Position numbers and translations under genes: made by a program. Positions 6,169 through 14,258 of a DNA stretch of 17,505 nucleotides are shown here, piece after piece. The stretch spans positions 1-17,505 of the forward strand of contig CAZMMW010000011.1 in assembly GCA_964567515.1 (NCBI GenBank). The letters are read 5' to 3'. This stretch comes from JBBIVB01 sp964567515. Lineage in GTDB: Bacteria; Patescibacteriota; Patescibacteriia; Veblenbacterales; UBA10138. Below the pieces are notes generated by a model that ran no database searches, had not been told where the DNA came from, and worked only from the letters and a program-made list of their open reading frames with translations. How positions within the stretch are numbered: position 1 is the first letter of the stretch; each line of letters begins with the position of its first letter.

Positions 6169-7446
6169 ATGAAACATTTAATTAAACAAGTTCAAGCCAG
6201 AGAAATCTTAGATTCCCGTGGTGATCCAACAGTAGAAGTGGAAGTGGAATTAACTAGTGGCGAAAAGGAAGTCGCATCCGTGCCATCAGGCGCTTCTACA
6301 GGCAAACACGAGGCGCATGAATTGCGCGATGGAGATGCAAAACGTTATGGTGGCAGAGGAGTGTTAAAGGCGGTAGCTAATGTTGATAGTGAAATAAATA
6401 AATCCTTACAAGGGATGGATGTTGTTGAACAGCAACAGATTGATAGAATGCTTATTGAGTTGGATGGTACTAAAAATAAAAGTCGTTTAGGAGCCAATGC
6501 TATTTTAGGCGTTTCTTTGGCATGTGCTAGATTAGCTAGTCAGGTTACCAGACAGCCGCTGTATCAGTATATTAGAAAAAAATTTAAATTGCCTTATAAA
6601 AATTGGTTATTACCGAGGTGTTTGATGAATTTAATTAACGGTGGTCGACACGCTGATAGTAATTTAATTATACAAGAAATCATTATCGTGCCGCAGGTTT
6701 TTAAGATCGACGGCAAGATTAAAAAAGTAGATATGGCTGAAAGTATACGAGTTGGTTCAGAAGTATTTCATGCTTTGGCCAAAGTGTTAAAAAGAAATAA
6801 ATTAGACACGGATCTTGGTAGCGAAGGTGGTTATGCTCCTAATTTTGATAATTGTGAACAGGCTTATGATTTTTTAATAGAAGCCATCACCGAAGCTGGT
6901 TTTAAGACAGGCGAAGAGGTAGCTATGGCTTTAGATGTGGCGGCTTCTGAATTTTTTTCTCATGGTAGTTATGGCTTTGAAGGTAAAGAAATTAATACCG
7001 ATGATCTGTTAAATAAATATCAATCCTGGCTTAAGAAATATCCTTTTATTTCCATTGAGGATGGCTTACATCAGGATGATTGGAGCGGTTGGGTAAAAAT
7101 GACTAAAATTTTAGGAAACTATTGTCAGTTAGTGGGTGATGATTTATTTGTTACTAATTTAGAAAGAATTAAAATAGGGAGCGAGATGGGGGCGGCTAAT
7201 GCAGTAATTATTAAACCCAATCAAATAGGGACTTTGACCGAAACAATAGCCGCGATAGAATTTGCACATCAACATAATTTTAAAACAGTAGTATCACATC
7301 GTTCTGGTGAAACTATGGATACTTTTATTGCTGATTTGTCAGCAGCAGTTAATTCAGAGTTTATTAAAGCAGGCTCTTTGGCTAGAGGTGAAAGGGTGGC
7401 TAAATATAATCGTTTATTGGCTATTGAACAGGAACTGACAGTTTAA
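6169..7446 (+). CDS. eno: Enolase
   Basis: Dehydrates 2-phosphoglycerate to phosphoenolpyruvate with two magnesium ions. 425 residues, full length. The N-terminal domain has ILDSRGDPTVEVEV (13-26; usually GNPTVE) and the mobile loop PSGASTGKHEA (39-49). Catalytic residues by alignment with the E. coli enzyme are Glu219 (SEGGYAPN) and Lys349 (IIKPNQIGT); metal ligands are Asp256 (LDVAAS), Glu297 (SIEDGL) and Asp324 (GDDLF). His161 sits in NGGRHADS, and the C-terminal block VVSHRSGETMDTFIADL ends the active site, with Lys400 in FIKAGS. All key residues are kept. The start follows pgk by 10 nt with no SD. It is followed by a hairpin that also lies between a promoter and the gpmI start. Confidence 0.97.
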   Translation: MKHLIKQVQAREILDSRGDPTVEVEVELTSGEKEVASVPSGASTGKHEAHELRDGDAKRYGGRGVLKAVANVDSEINKSLQGMDVVEQQQIDRMLIELDGTKNKSRLGANAILGVSLACARLASQVTRQPLYQYIRKKFKLPYKNWLLPRCLMNLINGGRHADSNLIIQEIIIVPQVFKIDGKIKKVDMAESIRVGSEVFHALAKVLKRNKLDTDLGSEGGYAPNFDNCEQAYDFLIEAITEAGFKTGEEVAMALDVAASEFFSHGSYGFEGKEINTDDLLNKYQSWLKKYPFISIEDGLHQDDWSGWVKMTKILGNYCQLVGDDLFVTNLERIKIGSEMGAANAVIIKPNQIGTLTETIAAIEFAHQHNFKTVVSHRSGETMDTFIADLSAAVNSEFIKAGSLARGERVAKYNRLLAIEQELTV

Positions 7447-7455
7447 TCTTTGGAA

Positions 7456-7484
7456 TTGTCGTTAAGGACTTTTTTCTTTATAAT
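7456..7484 (+). promoter_or_regulatory. Promoter for the gpmI-gpmI-mutM-PAP2-pcm run
   Basis: TTGTCG (7456-7461), a 17-base spacer and a perfect TATAAT (7479-7484). It starts nine bases after the eno stop. The predicted start of transcription, about 7490-7492, falls inside the following hairpin, so the mRNA would begin with or within this structure. Confidence 0.65.
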
Positions 7485-7485
7485 G

Positions 7486-7512
7486 AAAGAAGAGGAACAA
7501 CCTCTTCTTTTT
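7486..7512 (+). terminator. Hairpin: eno terminator and/or gpmI 5' stem
   Basis: AAAGAAGAGG (7486-7495), loop AACAA and CCTCTTCTTT (7501-7510) form a perfect 10-bp stem ending in TTTTT, five bases before the gpmI ATG. For transcripts from eno it has terminator form. For transcripts starting at the 7479 TATAAT it would be a truncated 5' stem. The AGAGG in its left arm (7491-7495) is too far from the ATG to serve as SD and is paired. Confidence 0.7.
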
Positions 7513-7517
7513 AAACT

Positions 7518-9107
7518 ATGAAGAAAAAGAAAATTACAGCTATACACACACCTTTAGTTTTAGCTATTTTAGATGGTTGGGGTATTGGTCCATCTAATGA
7601 CCACACCAATCCTTTACTAGTAGCTAAAACACCATTTTTGCATCATCTCCAGAAGCATTATCCGTATGCCGAGTTAAAAGCTTATGGTCAGTATGTTGGT
7701 TTGCCGGTTGGGCAGGACGGTAATTCAGAGGCTGGCCATTTAAATATCGGTGCTGGGCGAATTGTGGAACAGGACGCGGTTATTATTACCAAGGCTATAG
7801 CTAATGGTACTTTTTTTAAGAACCCAGCTTTAATCCAGGCTGTGAATCATGTTAGGGCGCATCATTCTAATTTGCATTTAATGGGTTTATTGTCAAATTA
7901 TAACAGCGGACATTCTTCCCCTAATCATTTTCAGGCCTTATTAAAATTCTGCCAACAACAAAAAATATCACGGGTATTTATTCATTTTTTTACCGATGGG
8001 CGTGATTCACCTAAATATGACGCTTCAAAATTTTTATATGAAGCACAGAAACGTTTTCGTAACGGCGAGGTGGTAGCTAGTATAGTTGGTCGTTTTTACG
8101 CCATGGATAGAAAGAAAAATTGGTTACGTACTGAAAAAACTTATAATTTATTAACTTTAGGTGAAGGTTTAACATCTCCTGATGCCGCCACAGCGATTAG
8201 ACATGCTTATAATAGGGGAGAAAGTGATGAATTTATTAGTCCGACGGTTATGGTTGATAAAAGAAATAAACCAGTTGGTATTATCAAGGATAAAGATGCG
8301 GTCATCTTTTTTAATTTAAGATCAGATCGTGCTAGACAAATGTCTAAACCGTTTGTGCAGCCCAATTTTGAAAAGTTGAATCCCGGTAGTTTCAAACGGC
8401 ATAAGGTTTTTGCCAAACTTCAATTTGTGGCCATGACTGATTTTGGTCCTGATTTAAGTAAAATTACAACGGTTTATCCGAGTATAAAATTAACCGGCAC
8501 TTTACCTATGGCCTTGGCTGGTTTAAGACAATTGTATATTTCAGAAATGGAAAAATACGCTCACGTTACTTATTTTTTAAACGGTGGTTATGCTGATCCA
8601 GTAGCTGGCGAACAAAGGGTGATTGTACCTTCGCCCAGTGTTTCTTCTTATGAAAAAACACCGGCCATGTCAGCGGTTAAAGTTACAAAGTTTATTACTA
8701 AAGCCTTAAAAACCAAGCGTTTTGATTTTATAACAGTAAATTATCCTAACCCAGATATGGTGGCTCATACAGGTAATTTTCAAGCCTCAGTGCAGGCTAT
8801 GGAGGTGATAGATAAATGTTTAATGTTAATTTGTCAGTCACTTAAATCAAACAATGGTTCGTTATTAGTCACAGCTGACCATGGTAATGTTGAAGAATTG
8901 ATAGATAGCAAGACAGGTGAAATTAATACTGATCATTCTACCAATAGAGTACCATGCATTTTAGCTGCCCGTGGATTAGTAGGTAAAAAATTTAAACGGC
9001 GTTACGGTGTCTTGGGTGATATAGCTCCAACAATTTTAGAGTGGCTGAAGATATCTAAACCTAAAGAAATGATTGGTCACAGTCTTTTGGTTGGTAAATA
9101 TGAGTAG
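7518..9107 (+). CDS. gpmI: 2,3-bisphosphoglycerate-independent phosphoglycerate mutase, paralogue 1
   Basis: Interconverts 3- and 2-phosphoglycerate through a phosphoserine intermediate, using two manganese ions. 529 residues, slightly longer than the usual ~510. The metal and catalytic block reads VLAILDGWGIG (14-24, Asp19) and GNSEAGHLNIGAG (68-80, catalytic Ser70). Substrate-binding blocks are FTDGRD (158-163), VGRFYAMDRKKNW (190-202) and FFNLRSDRARQ. The EKYAHVTYF block, NPDMVAHTG, TADHGN and the His of DHSTNRVP complete the phosphatase-domain metal sites. The loop usually reading SDGGVHSH is SNYNSGHSS, with the His (132) kept. No SD is visible; the start lies just after a hairpin. It overlaps the second gpmI by 8 nt (ATGAGTAG). 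Confidence 0.95.
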   Translation: MKKKKITAIHTPLVLAILDGWGIGPSNDHTNPLLVAKTPFLHHLQKHYPYAELKAYGQYVGLPVGQDGNSEAGHLNIGAGRIVEQDAVIITKAIANGTFFKNPALIQAVNHVRAHHSNLHLMGLLSNYNSGHSSPNHFQALLKFCQQQKISRVFIHFFTDGRDSPKYDASKFLYEAQKRFRNGEVVASIVGRFYAMDRKKNWLRTEKTYNLLTLGEGLTSPDAATAIRHAYNRGESDEFISPTVMVDKRNKPVGIIKDKDAVIFFNLRSDRARQMSKPFVQPNFEKLNPGSFKRHKVFAKLQFVAMTDFGPDLSKITTVYPSIKLTGTLPMALAGLRQLYISEMEKYAHVTYFLNGGYADPVAGEQRVIVPSPSVSSYEKTPAMSAVKVTKFITKALKTKRFDFITVNYPNPDMVAHTGNFQASVQAMEVIDKCLMLICQSLKSNNGSLLVTADHGNVEELIDSKTGEINTDHSTNRVPCILAARGLVGKKFKRRYGVLGDIAPTILEWLKISKPKEMIGHSLLVGKYE

Positions 9108-10671
9108 CGTCCAGCAAGTAATTTTAGTTATTTTAGACGGCTGGGGAGTGGCGGCGCCTTCCCGTGGTAACGCTATTACTTTAGCGCGTACACCAATTTT
9201 TAAAAAATTAATCGCCACCTACCCAACTTTTACTTTACAGGCAGCGGGCGAGACCGTTGGTTTACCGTGGGGAGAAGTAGGTAATAGTGAAGTTGGTCAT
9301 TTAACTTTAGGTGCCGGTAAAATATTATTCCAGGATCTGCCACGCATTAATCATAGTATTTCCGATAAAAGTTTCTTTACCAATCGAGCTTTTTTGCAGG
9401 CAACTGATTACGTTAAACAAAATAATAGCGCCTTACATTTAATTGGTTTAGTTAGTCCAGGTGGAGTACATAGTTATAATGAGCATTTGTATGCTTTATT
9501 GGAAGTAGCCAAGAACCAAGCAATTAATAATGTTTTTGTTCATGTTATTTTAGATGGACGTGATGTGTCTTATAATAGCGGTGTAGGTTTTGTAGAAGAT
9601 TTACAAAATATAATTGGTAAAGTTGGAGTGGGGCAAATTGCTACTTTGGCTGGCCGTTTTTATGCTATGGATCGGGATAATCATTGGGATCGCACCCAGG
9701 CTTATTACTCAGCTTTAACTAAAGGAGAAGGATCTTTGGTCACTGATCCGGTGACTGCTATCAAAAAGTCTTATGAGGATAAAGTTTATGATGAAGAATT
9801 AATGCCAACAGTAATAACTAAAAATAATCAACCAATCGCTTTAGTGAAAGATAACGATGCGGTAATATTTTTTAATTTTCGGTCTGATCGTGCTAGACAG
9901 TTAACTGGAAGTTTTGTTTTGCCGAAATTTGATAAATTTAAACACCAACACCTAACTAATCTTTTATTTGTTACCATGACTGAATATGATAGCAATTTAC
10001 CCACAGTTGTCGCTTTTCCGCCTGAAGTAGTAGATAAACCATTAGCCAAGGTTTTAGCTGAAGCTGGTTTAAAACAGTTACATATTGCCGAAACAGAAAA
10101 ATATGCGCACGTTACCTATTTTTTTAATGGTGGCAGAGAGAAATCTTACGATGGTGAAGATCGTGTTTTAGTGCCCTCGCCAGTAGTTTCGTCTTATGAT
10201 CAAAAACCAGCTATGTCAGCCAGGGAAATTACTCGTAAACTTACTGAAGCGGTTCGCGCCTATTCTTATAATTTTTATGTTGCCAACTTTGCTAATGTTG
10301 ATATGGTTGGCCACACTGGTAATTTACCGGCTACTATTCAAGCAGTGGAGTTTTTAGATGAATGTTTAGGAGAGGTTGTTTCAGCGGTATTGGAGGCTGG
10401 CGCAATTTTATTAATTACAGCTGATCATGGCAACGCTGAAGCGGTGATGAATTTACAGAGCGGGGCTATTGATAAAGAGCACAGTACTAATCCTGTCCCC
10501 TTAATAATTATAGGTCCAGGTTTAGAACATAAAGCAGCAGCTTATGCTCCTGTTACTGAAGATTTAAGCCAGTTAAAATCAGCCGGCATGTTATCTGATG
10601 TAGCACCCACTATTTTGAAAATTCTTAGTATACCTAAACCATCTGAAATGACCGGTTTAAGTTTATTGTAA
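9100..10671 (+). CDS. gpmI: 2,3-bisphosphoglycerate-independent phosphoglycerate mutase, paralogue 2
   Basis: Second copy of the same enzyme family, 523 residues. The ATG at 9100 was chosen because families of this type begin close to VILVILDGWG; the TTG at 9073 would add a poor extension into the upstream gene. Key blocks are LDGWG (12-16, Asp13), GNSEVGHLTLGAG (61-73, catalytic Ser63), SPGGVHSYNEH (119-129, canonical His124), ILDGRDVS, AGRFYAMDRDNHW, FFNFRSDRARQ, EKYAHVTYF, NVDMVGHTG, TADHGN and HSTNPVP. All catalytic and metal residues are present. It keeps the canonical GGVHS loop that paralogue 1 lacks, but lacks the usual FTDGRDT (reads ILDGRDV). The 8-nt overlap with paralogue 1 implies coupled translation. 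mutM begins 5 nt downstream. Confidence 0.95.
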   Translation: MSSVQQVILVILDGWGVAAPSRGNAITLARTPIFKKLIATYPTFTLQAAGETVGLPWGEVGNSEVGHLTLGAGKILFQDLPRINHSISDKSFFTNRAFLQATDYVKQNNSALHLIGLVSPGGVHSYNEHLYALLEVAKNQAINNVFVHVILDGRDVSYNSGVGFVEDLQNIIGKVGVGQIATLAGRFYAMDRDNHWDRTQAYYSALTKGEGSLVTDPVTAIKKSYEDKVYDEELMPTVITKNNQPIALVKDNDAVIFFNFRSDRARQLTGSFVLPKFDKFKHQHLTNLLFVTMTEYDSNLPTVVAFPPEVVDKPLAKVLAEAGLKQLHIAETEKYAHVTYFFNGGREKSYDGEDRVLVPSPVVSSYDQKPAMSAREITRKLTEAVRAYSYNFYVANFANVDMVGHTGNLPATIQAVEFLDECLGEVVSAVLEAGAILLITADHGNAEAVMNLQSGAIDKEHSTNPVPLIIIGPGLEHKAAAYAPVTEDLSQLKSAGMLSDVAPTILKILSIPKPSEMTGLSLL

Positions 10672-10676
10672 GTAAT

Positions 10677-11537
10677 ATGCCTGAACTTCCAGAAGTTGAG
10701 ACTATTAGACACGATTTAAGTCGATTTTTACTACAACAAAAGATTAGTCAACTGAAAGTTAGTTATAGGAATTTACTTAAACCTAATTATCAAACAGTCC
10801 GTCACGCTTTGTTGAACCGTTATTTTACTAAAGTTTCCAGGCGGGGAAAATTATTAATCCTTTCACTGTCATCGGGAAAATTTTTGTTAATTCATTTGAA
10901 AATGACCGGACAACTTGTTTGGCAACCCGTTCACGGAAAATTGTTAGCGGGAGGTCATCCTATAAAAGAGGCAACGAGAGTACCTAATAGATTTACTCAT
11001 ATAACTCTAGTTTTTAAGAATGGCGCTAGATTATATTTTAATGACGTAAGACGTTTTGGTTATTGGCGCGTGGTAGATAAATTAGTTTTAGATGATATTT
11101 TAGCTTATTTTGGCCCAGAGCCGCTATCGGTTAATTTTAATCCAGTTTATTTTAGAACTAAATTACAGCGCAAGAAACGTAGCCAAATTAAAAATATACT
11201 TTTAGATCAACAGGTAGTGGCTGGTATTGGTAATATTTATGCTGATGAAAGTTTATGGCAGGCAAAAATTAAACCGATTAGACGCGGAGGCGGTTTGAGT
11301 GATTTAAAAATTAAACAATTATATCGAGCGATTAGATTAATTATTAAAAAAGCAGTTGAGGCGCGTGGTACTTCTTTTTCTAATTACGTAGATGGCGGGG
11401 GTAGAGAGGGTACTTATTGGGAAAAACGCAAAATTTATAGGAGGGAAGGGTTGGCATGTTATCGCTGTGGCACTATGATTAAAAAAGTTAAGGTTAATGG
11501 GCGCGGTACTCATTATTGTCCACAATGTCAGGTTTAA
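10677..11537 (+). CDS. mutM: Formamidopyrimidine-DNA glycosylase (Fpg/MutM)
   Basis: Removes oxidised purines such as 8-oxoguanine and cleaves the AP site by beta/delta elimination. 286 residues. The N-terminus MPELPEVETIRHDL carries the catalytic Pro2 and Glu3 (numbered with Met1). Lys58 in SRRGKLL corresponds to the DNA-binding Lys57 of the E. coli enzyme. The helix-two-turn-helix region is LLDQQVVAGIGNIYADE followed by LWQAKIKP. The C-terminal zinc finger is CYRCG, then a basic hairpin with GRGTHYCPQCQ (four Cys and the conserved Arg). The length and all landmarks are normal. It lies 5 nt after gpmI and 3 nt before the PAP2 gene, so it is part of the same run; the link to glycolysis is probably only genomic. 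Confidence 0.96.
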   Translation: MPELPEVETIRHDLSRFLLQQKISQLKVSYRNLLKPNYQTVRHALLNRYFTKVSRRGKLLILSLSSGKFLLIHLKMTGQLVWQPVHGKLLAGGHPIKEATRVPNRFTHITLVFKNGARLYFNDVRRFGYWRVVDKLVLDDILAYFGPEPLSVNFNPVYFRTKLQRKKRSQIKNILLDQQVVAGIGNIYADESLWQAKIKPIRRGGGLSDLKIKQLYRAIRLIIKKAVEARGTSFSNYVDGGGREGTYWEKRKIYRREGLACYRCGTMIKKVKVNGRGTHYCPQCQV

Positions 11538-11540
11538 ACT

Positions 11541-12077
11541 ATGTTTGTTATTTTAACTCAACAATTAAATAGTTTCGTTGCACAAAACTGGTGGTTAGAG
11601 CAGTTAGCTATTTTTATGGCGGTAGTTGTAATTTGGTTAATGGTGGTAAGTTATTTGTTGGTTTGGTTTTATCATTCCGGTAGTAGTAAATTACACCATA
11701 TTTTATTAACTATATTAGTAATAGGTACGGTTTATGCGATTAATTTTATTATTGGCTATTGTTGGTTTGAATTTAGACCATATACAATCGGTTTAACTGA
11801 TTTATTGATTAATGAGCCATTATCAGCAAAGTCTTTTCCTTCTGATCATGCTGCTGTAGCTTTTGTTTTAGCTTTTATGTTTTGGCGTTTAGATAAACGC
11901 TGGTGGTTAATATGGCCAGTGGCTTTGTTGGTGGCTTTGGCTAGAGTGGCTGTGGGCGTTCATTATCTTCATGATGTATTAGCAGGAGCCATGCTTGGTT
12001 TATTAATAAGTTTAGTAGTAGAAAGGATCTATAATAATTCTTTAGTTCGTTTATGTCAGCGATCTAAAAATTTATGA
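11541..12077 (+). CDS. PAP2-family phosphatase, probably BcrC-type undecaprenyl-diphosphatase
   Basis: 178 residues with about five hydrophobic segments (22-43, 54-72, 104-115, 123-139, 145-161). The three PAP2 motifs are FRPY (Arg79-Pro80), FPSDHAAVAF (99-108, His103) and ARVAVGVHYLHD (134-145; Arg135, nucleophile His141, Asp145). FPSDH rather than PSGH is typical of the BcrC branch, which dephosphorylates undecaprenyl diphosphate to recycle the lipid carrier of cell-wall synthesis. The Lys/Arg usually seven residues before the RP of motif 1 is a Gly here (Gly72). The start is 3 nt after mutM and its stop overlaps the pcm start as ATGA. The substrate could also be another lipid phosphate such as phosphatidylglycerol phosphate. 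Confidence 0.85.
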   Translation: MFVILTQQLNSFVAQNWWLEQLAIFMAVVVIWLMVVSYLLVWFYHSGSSKLHHILLTILVIGTVYAINFIIGYCWFEFRPYTIGLTDLLINEPLSAKSFPSDHAAVAFVLAFMFWRLDKRWWLIWPVALLVALARVAVGVHYLHDVLAGAMLGLLISLVVERIYNNSLVRLCQRSKNL

Positions 12078-12706
12078 ATACTACTAACGAACAGTTGATC
12101 AGTTTTTTAGAAAATAGTGGAGAATTAAATAGCCAACTACTTAAACAAGCGTTACTTAAAATAGATCGCAGATTTTTTATACCGCCAAGTATGCAAAACG
12201 AAGCCTATGCCAATTATCCTTTGCCCATAGGCGTTGGGCAGACCATTTCCCAGCCCTCTACTGTGGTATTTATGTTAGAGCAATTAAAAATTGAACCTGG
12301 GCAAAATATTTTAGAAGTGGGATCTGGTTGTGGTTGGGTTAGCGCTCTCTTGGCCCATATAGTTGGCGGTCAAGGCAAGGTGATCGGTATTGATATAATT
12401 CCTGAATTAGTGGAGTTGGCAAAAAATAATATCAAGCGTTTTGGTTTTAAAAATTTAGCATTTATAATTGGCGATGGTAGCAAAGGTTTGGCTAAATATG
12501 CCCCTTACGACAGAATAATTGTTTCAGCCGGAGCTAAAACAATACCCCGGGCTTTACTAGATGAATTAAAAAACGGCGGATATATGGTTATTCCAGTTGG
12601 CGAATTCACTCAAGATATGGTTGTAATAGAAAAGTTAGGTGGAAAATTTAAACAAACAAAATTTCCCGGTTTTGTGTTTGTGCCGTTGGTTAGTAAATTT
12701 TATTGA
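12074..12706 (+). CDS. pcm: Protein-L-isoaspartate O-methyltransferase
   Basis: Methylates L-isoaspartyl residues formed by damage to Asp/Asn, using S-adenosylmethionine, and so starts protein repair. 210 residues, the normal size. The family-specific block PIGVGQTISQPSTVVFM (51-67) forms the substrate pocket; SAM motif I is ILEVGSGCGWVSALLA (79-94), followed by VIGIDIIPELVELA, and later DRIIVSAGAKTIP and LKNGGYMVIPVG. It starts within the end of the PAP2 gene (ATGA overlap) and closes the run that begins with gpmI. No clear hairpin terminator follows it in the 81 bases before the zinc-ribbon gene. Confidence 0.95.
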   Translation: MNTTNEQLISFLENSGELNSQLLKQALLKIDRRFFIPPSMQNEAYANYPLPIGVGQTISQPSTVVFMLEQLKIEPGQNILEVGSGCGWVSALLAHIVGGQGKVIGIDIIPELVELAKNNIKRFGFKNLAFIIGDGSKGLAKYAPYDRIIVSAGAKTIPRALLDELKNGGYMVIPVGEFTQDMVVIEKLGGKFKQTKFPGFVFVPLVSKFY

Positions 12707-12787
12707 TAATTTTTCATGGATGATGTAAAGTGTTGATAATATAGCAATTTAAAAAATCATATCAAAAAAATTAAAGAGAGGATAAAC

Positions 12788-13027
12788 ATGAATTGTGCAA
12801 TGTGTCAACGAGGGAAGATTAGAGTTGATGGTGCCCATGCTTGTTCCTGTGGTCACTCTGTGTTTGTTTGTGATTTTTGTTACAAATATTTTACAGTTAA
12901 GTGTGGAAAACCTTTTGGTGAGTCTAAGTTATCTCCTCAATTTTCTATGGCGTTTGACAGTGATTTGACTCGATCTGTGTGGTCGGTATGTATCAGACGA
13001 AAGGGAGGGGGTAAAAGAAAAAATTAA
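12788..13027 (+). CDS. Small zinc-ribbon-like protein, 79 residues, unknown
   Basis: The ATG has AGAGAGGA about seven bases upstream, a good SD. The N-terminal half is cysteine-rich: CAMC at 3-6, CSCGH at 19-23, CDFC at 28-31, and Cys39 (VKCG). These pairs can hold one or two zinc ions. The C-terminal half is polar, with a conserved-looking WSVCIRRKGGGKRK basic tail that could touch nucleic acid. I do not recognise a named family. The gene stands alone between pcm and the guanylyltransferase, with its own hairpins downstream, so it is probably an independent unit. It uses TGT and TGC freely and fewer TTA/GTT codons than its neighbours, partly owing to its composition. Confidence 0.7.
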   Translation: MNCAMCQRGKIRVDGAHACSCGHSVFVCDFCYKYFTVKCGKPFGESKLSPQFSMAFDSDLTRSVWSVCIRRKGGGKRKN

Positions 13028-13030
13028 TAA

Positions 13031-13051
13031 CCTTCCTTTGTTGGAAGATTT
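13031..13051 (+). terminator. Weak hairpin after the zinc-ribbon gene
   Basis: CTTCC (13031-13035), loop TTTGTT and GGAAG (13042-13046) followed by ATTTT. It starts 4 nt after the stop. It may be a first, inefficient terminator ahead of the stronger one at 13083. Confidence 0.45.
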
Positions 13052-13082
13052 TAAACAGTCTCTTTAGACAGTAGTTATAGTC

Positions 13083-13110
13083 AAAAGTCGTCAGAATCTG
13101 ACGGCTTTTT
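13083..13110 (+). terminator. Strong terminator after the zinc-ribbon gene
   Basis: AGTCGTCAG (13086-13094), loop AAT and CTGACGGCT (13098-13106) form a 9-bp stem with one G-U pair, flanked by AAA before and TTTT after. This is a textbook intrinsic terminator form, and the flanks make it possibly functional in both directions. Confidence 0.85.
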
Positions 13111-13168
13111 ATATATAATTTAGAAATACCCTATTGTCTTAAAGCATAATAATCAGTAAAATATAATT

Positions 13169-14257
13169 ATGAAGTTTTTGATTTTAGCCGGAGGTAGCGG
13201 TACTAGATTATGGCCAGTATCGCGTAAGAACAGACCCAAGCAGGTACAGTCGTTTTTTGACTCTACCACTTTGCTGTTTCGGACTTTTTGCCGTTTAACT
13301 AAATTTTTTAAAACTGATGATATTTTTGTTATCACTAATTCTCAACAAGCTAGTGCGGTAGCTAAACAATTGCCTAAATTATCATCCACTCATTTAATTA
13401 TCGAACCAGAACCACGAGGTACTTTGGCTGCTATAGGTTTCGGTTCGTTAATGATAAATAAATTTTTCCCTGGAGAAGTGTTAGTGACAGTCATGAGCGA
13501 TCATCATATTAAAGACGATGCTGAATATGCCAGGATATTGAGGCAGGCAGAGAAATCGGTCAAAAATTTTCCTCATACAATTACTTTGTTAGGCGTTAGA
13601 CCGTCTTATCCTGAAACCGGCTATGGTTATATAAAAATGGCGAATCAAGCAGGAAAAATAACATCTCGTTTTCGTACTGATAAAATATTTACGGTAGAGA
13701 AATTTATAGAAAAACCAACTTTAATCAAAGCTCAACATTATATTAAACAATGGGAGTATTTATGGAATCCTGCTAGTTTTATTTTTTATCCCCAAACTTT
13801 AATCAAACTTTATAGCAAATATAATTATCCAGCCGGTCGAGCTCTCACAAAAATATCTAATTTATTGACAGGCAACAATAAAACAAAGGAAATAACACGT
13901 TGGTTTAAAGCTATACCTAAGAATTCTATAGACTATGGCTTGTTGGAAAAGATGAATAACCTTTTGGTATTACCTTGTGACTTTGGCTGGACTGATGTAG
14001 GCCATTGGCGTACTGTTTATAATATTATAGCTAAACACCAAAAGGAAAATATAGTGAAAGGAAAATATCTAGGTATTAAATCACACGGTAATTTAATTTA
14101 CTCGTTGTCTGACAGATTAATAACCACCGTCGGTGTAGAAAATTTTGTCATTATTGAAACCGAGGACGCCATTTTAATTTGTCCTAAGAAATTATCGCAG
14201 GACGTAAAACAGATTGTAGGAGCTTTAAAAAATAATGGCTGGGAAAGGTATTTATAA
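13169..14257 (+). CDS. manC: Mannose-1-phosphate guanylyltransferase
   Basis: Makes GDP-mannose from mannose-1-phosphate and GTP for glycans. 362 residues, the nucleotidyltransferase form without the C-terminal isomerase domain of long ManC/AlgA proteins. The signature LILAGGSGTRLWPVSRKNRP (4-23) followed by KQ is clear. Later blocks are EPEPRGTLAAIGFG, VMSDHHIKD (metal-site Asp), PETGYGYI (sugar binding), VEKFIEKP, LWNPASFIF (usually WNSGMF), KNSIDYGLLEK and CDFGWTDVGHW. The gene symbol is used for the guanylyltransferase activity only. No SD is visible; TATAAT lies directly before the ATG (13162-13167), too close to act as -10 for this start. It is followed after one base by the likely mltG start. 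Confidence 0.9.
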   Translation: MKFLILAGGSGTRLWPVSRKNRPKQVQSFFDSTTLLFRTFCRLTKFFKTDDIFVITNSQQASAVAKQLPKLSSTHLIIEPEPRGTLAAIGFGSLMINKFFPGEVLVTVMSDHHIKDDAEYARILRQAEKSVKNFPHTITLLGVRPSYPETGYGYIKMANQAGKITSRFRTDKIFTVEKFIEKPTLIKAQHYIKQWEYLWNPASFIFYPQTLIKLYSKYNYPAGRALTKISNLLTGNNKTKEITRWFKAIPKNSIDYGLLEKMNNLLVLPCDFGWTDVGHWRTVYNIIAKHQKENIVKGKYLGIKSHGNLIYSLSDRLITTVGVENFVIIETEDAILICPKKLSQDVKQIVGALKNNGWERYL

Positions 14258-14258
14258 T

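Noticed and set aside
9073..9099. TTG start giving a longer second gpmI
   Set aside because: The family begins near the LDGWG block, and the extension would be coded inside the conserved end of paralogue 1; ATG 9100 fits better.
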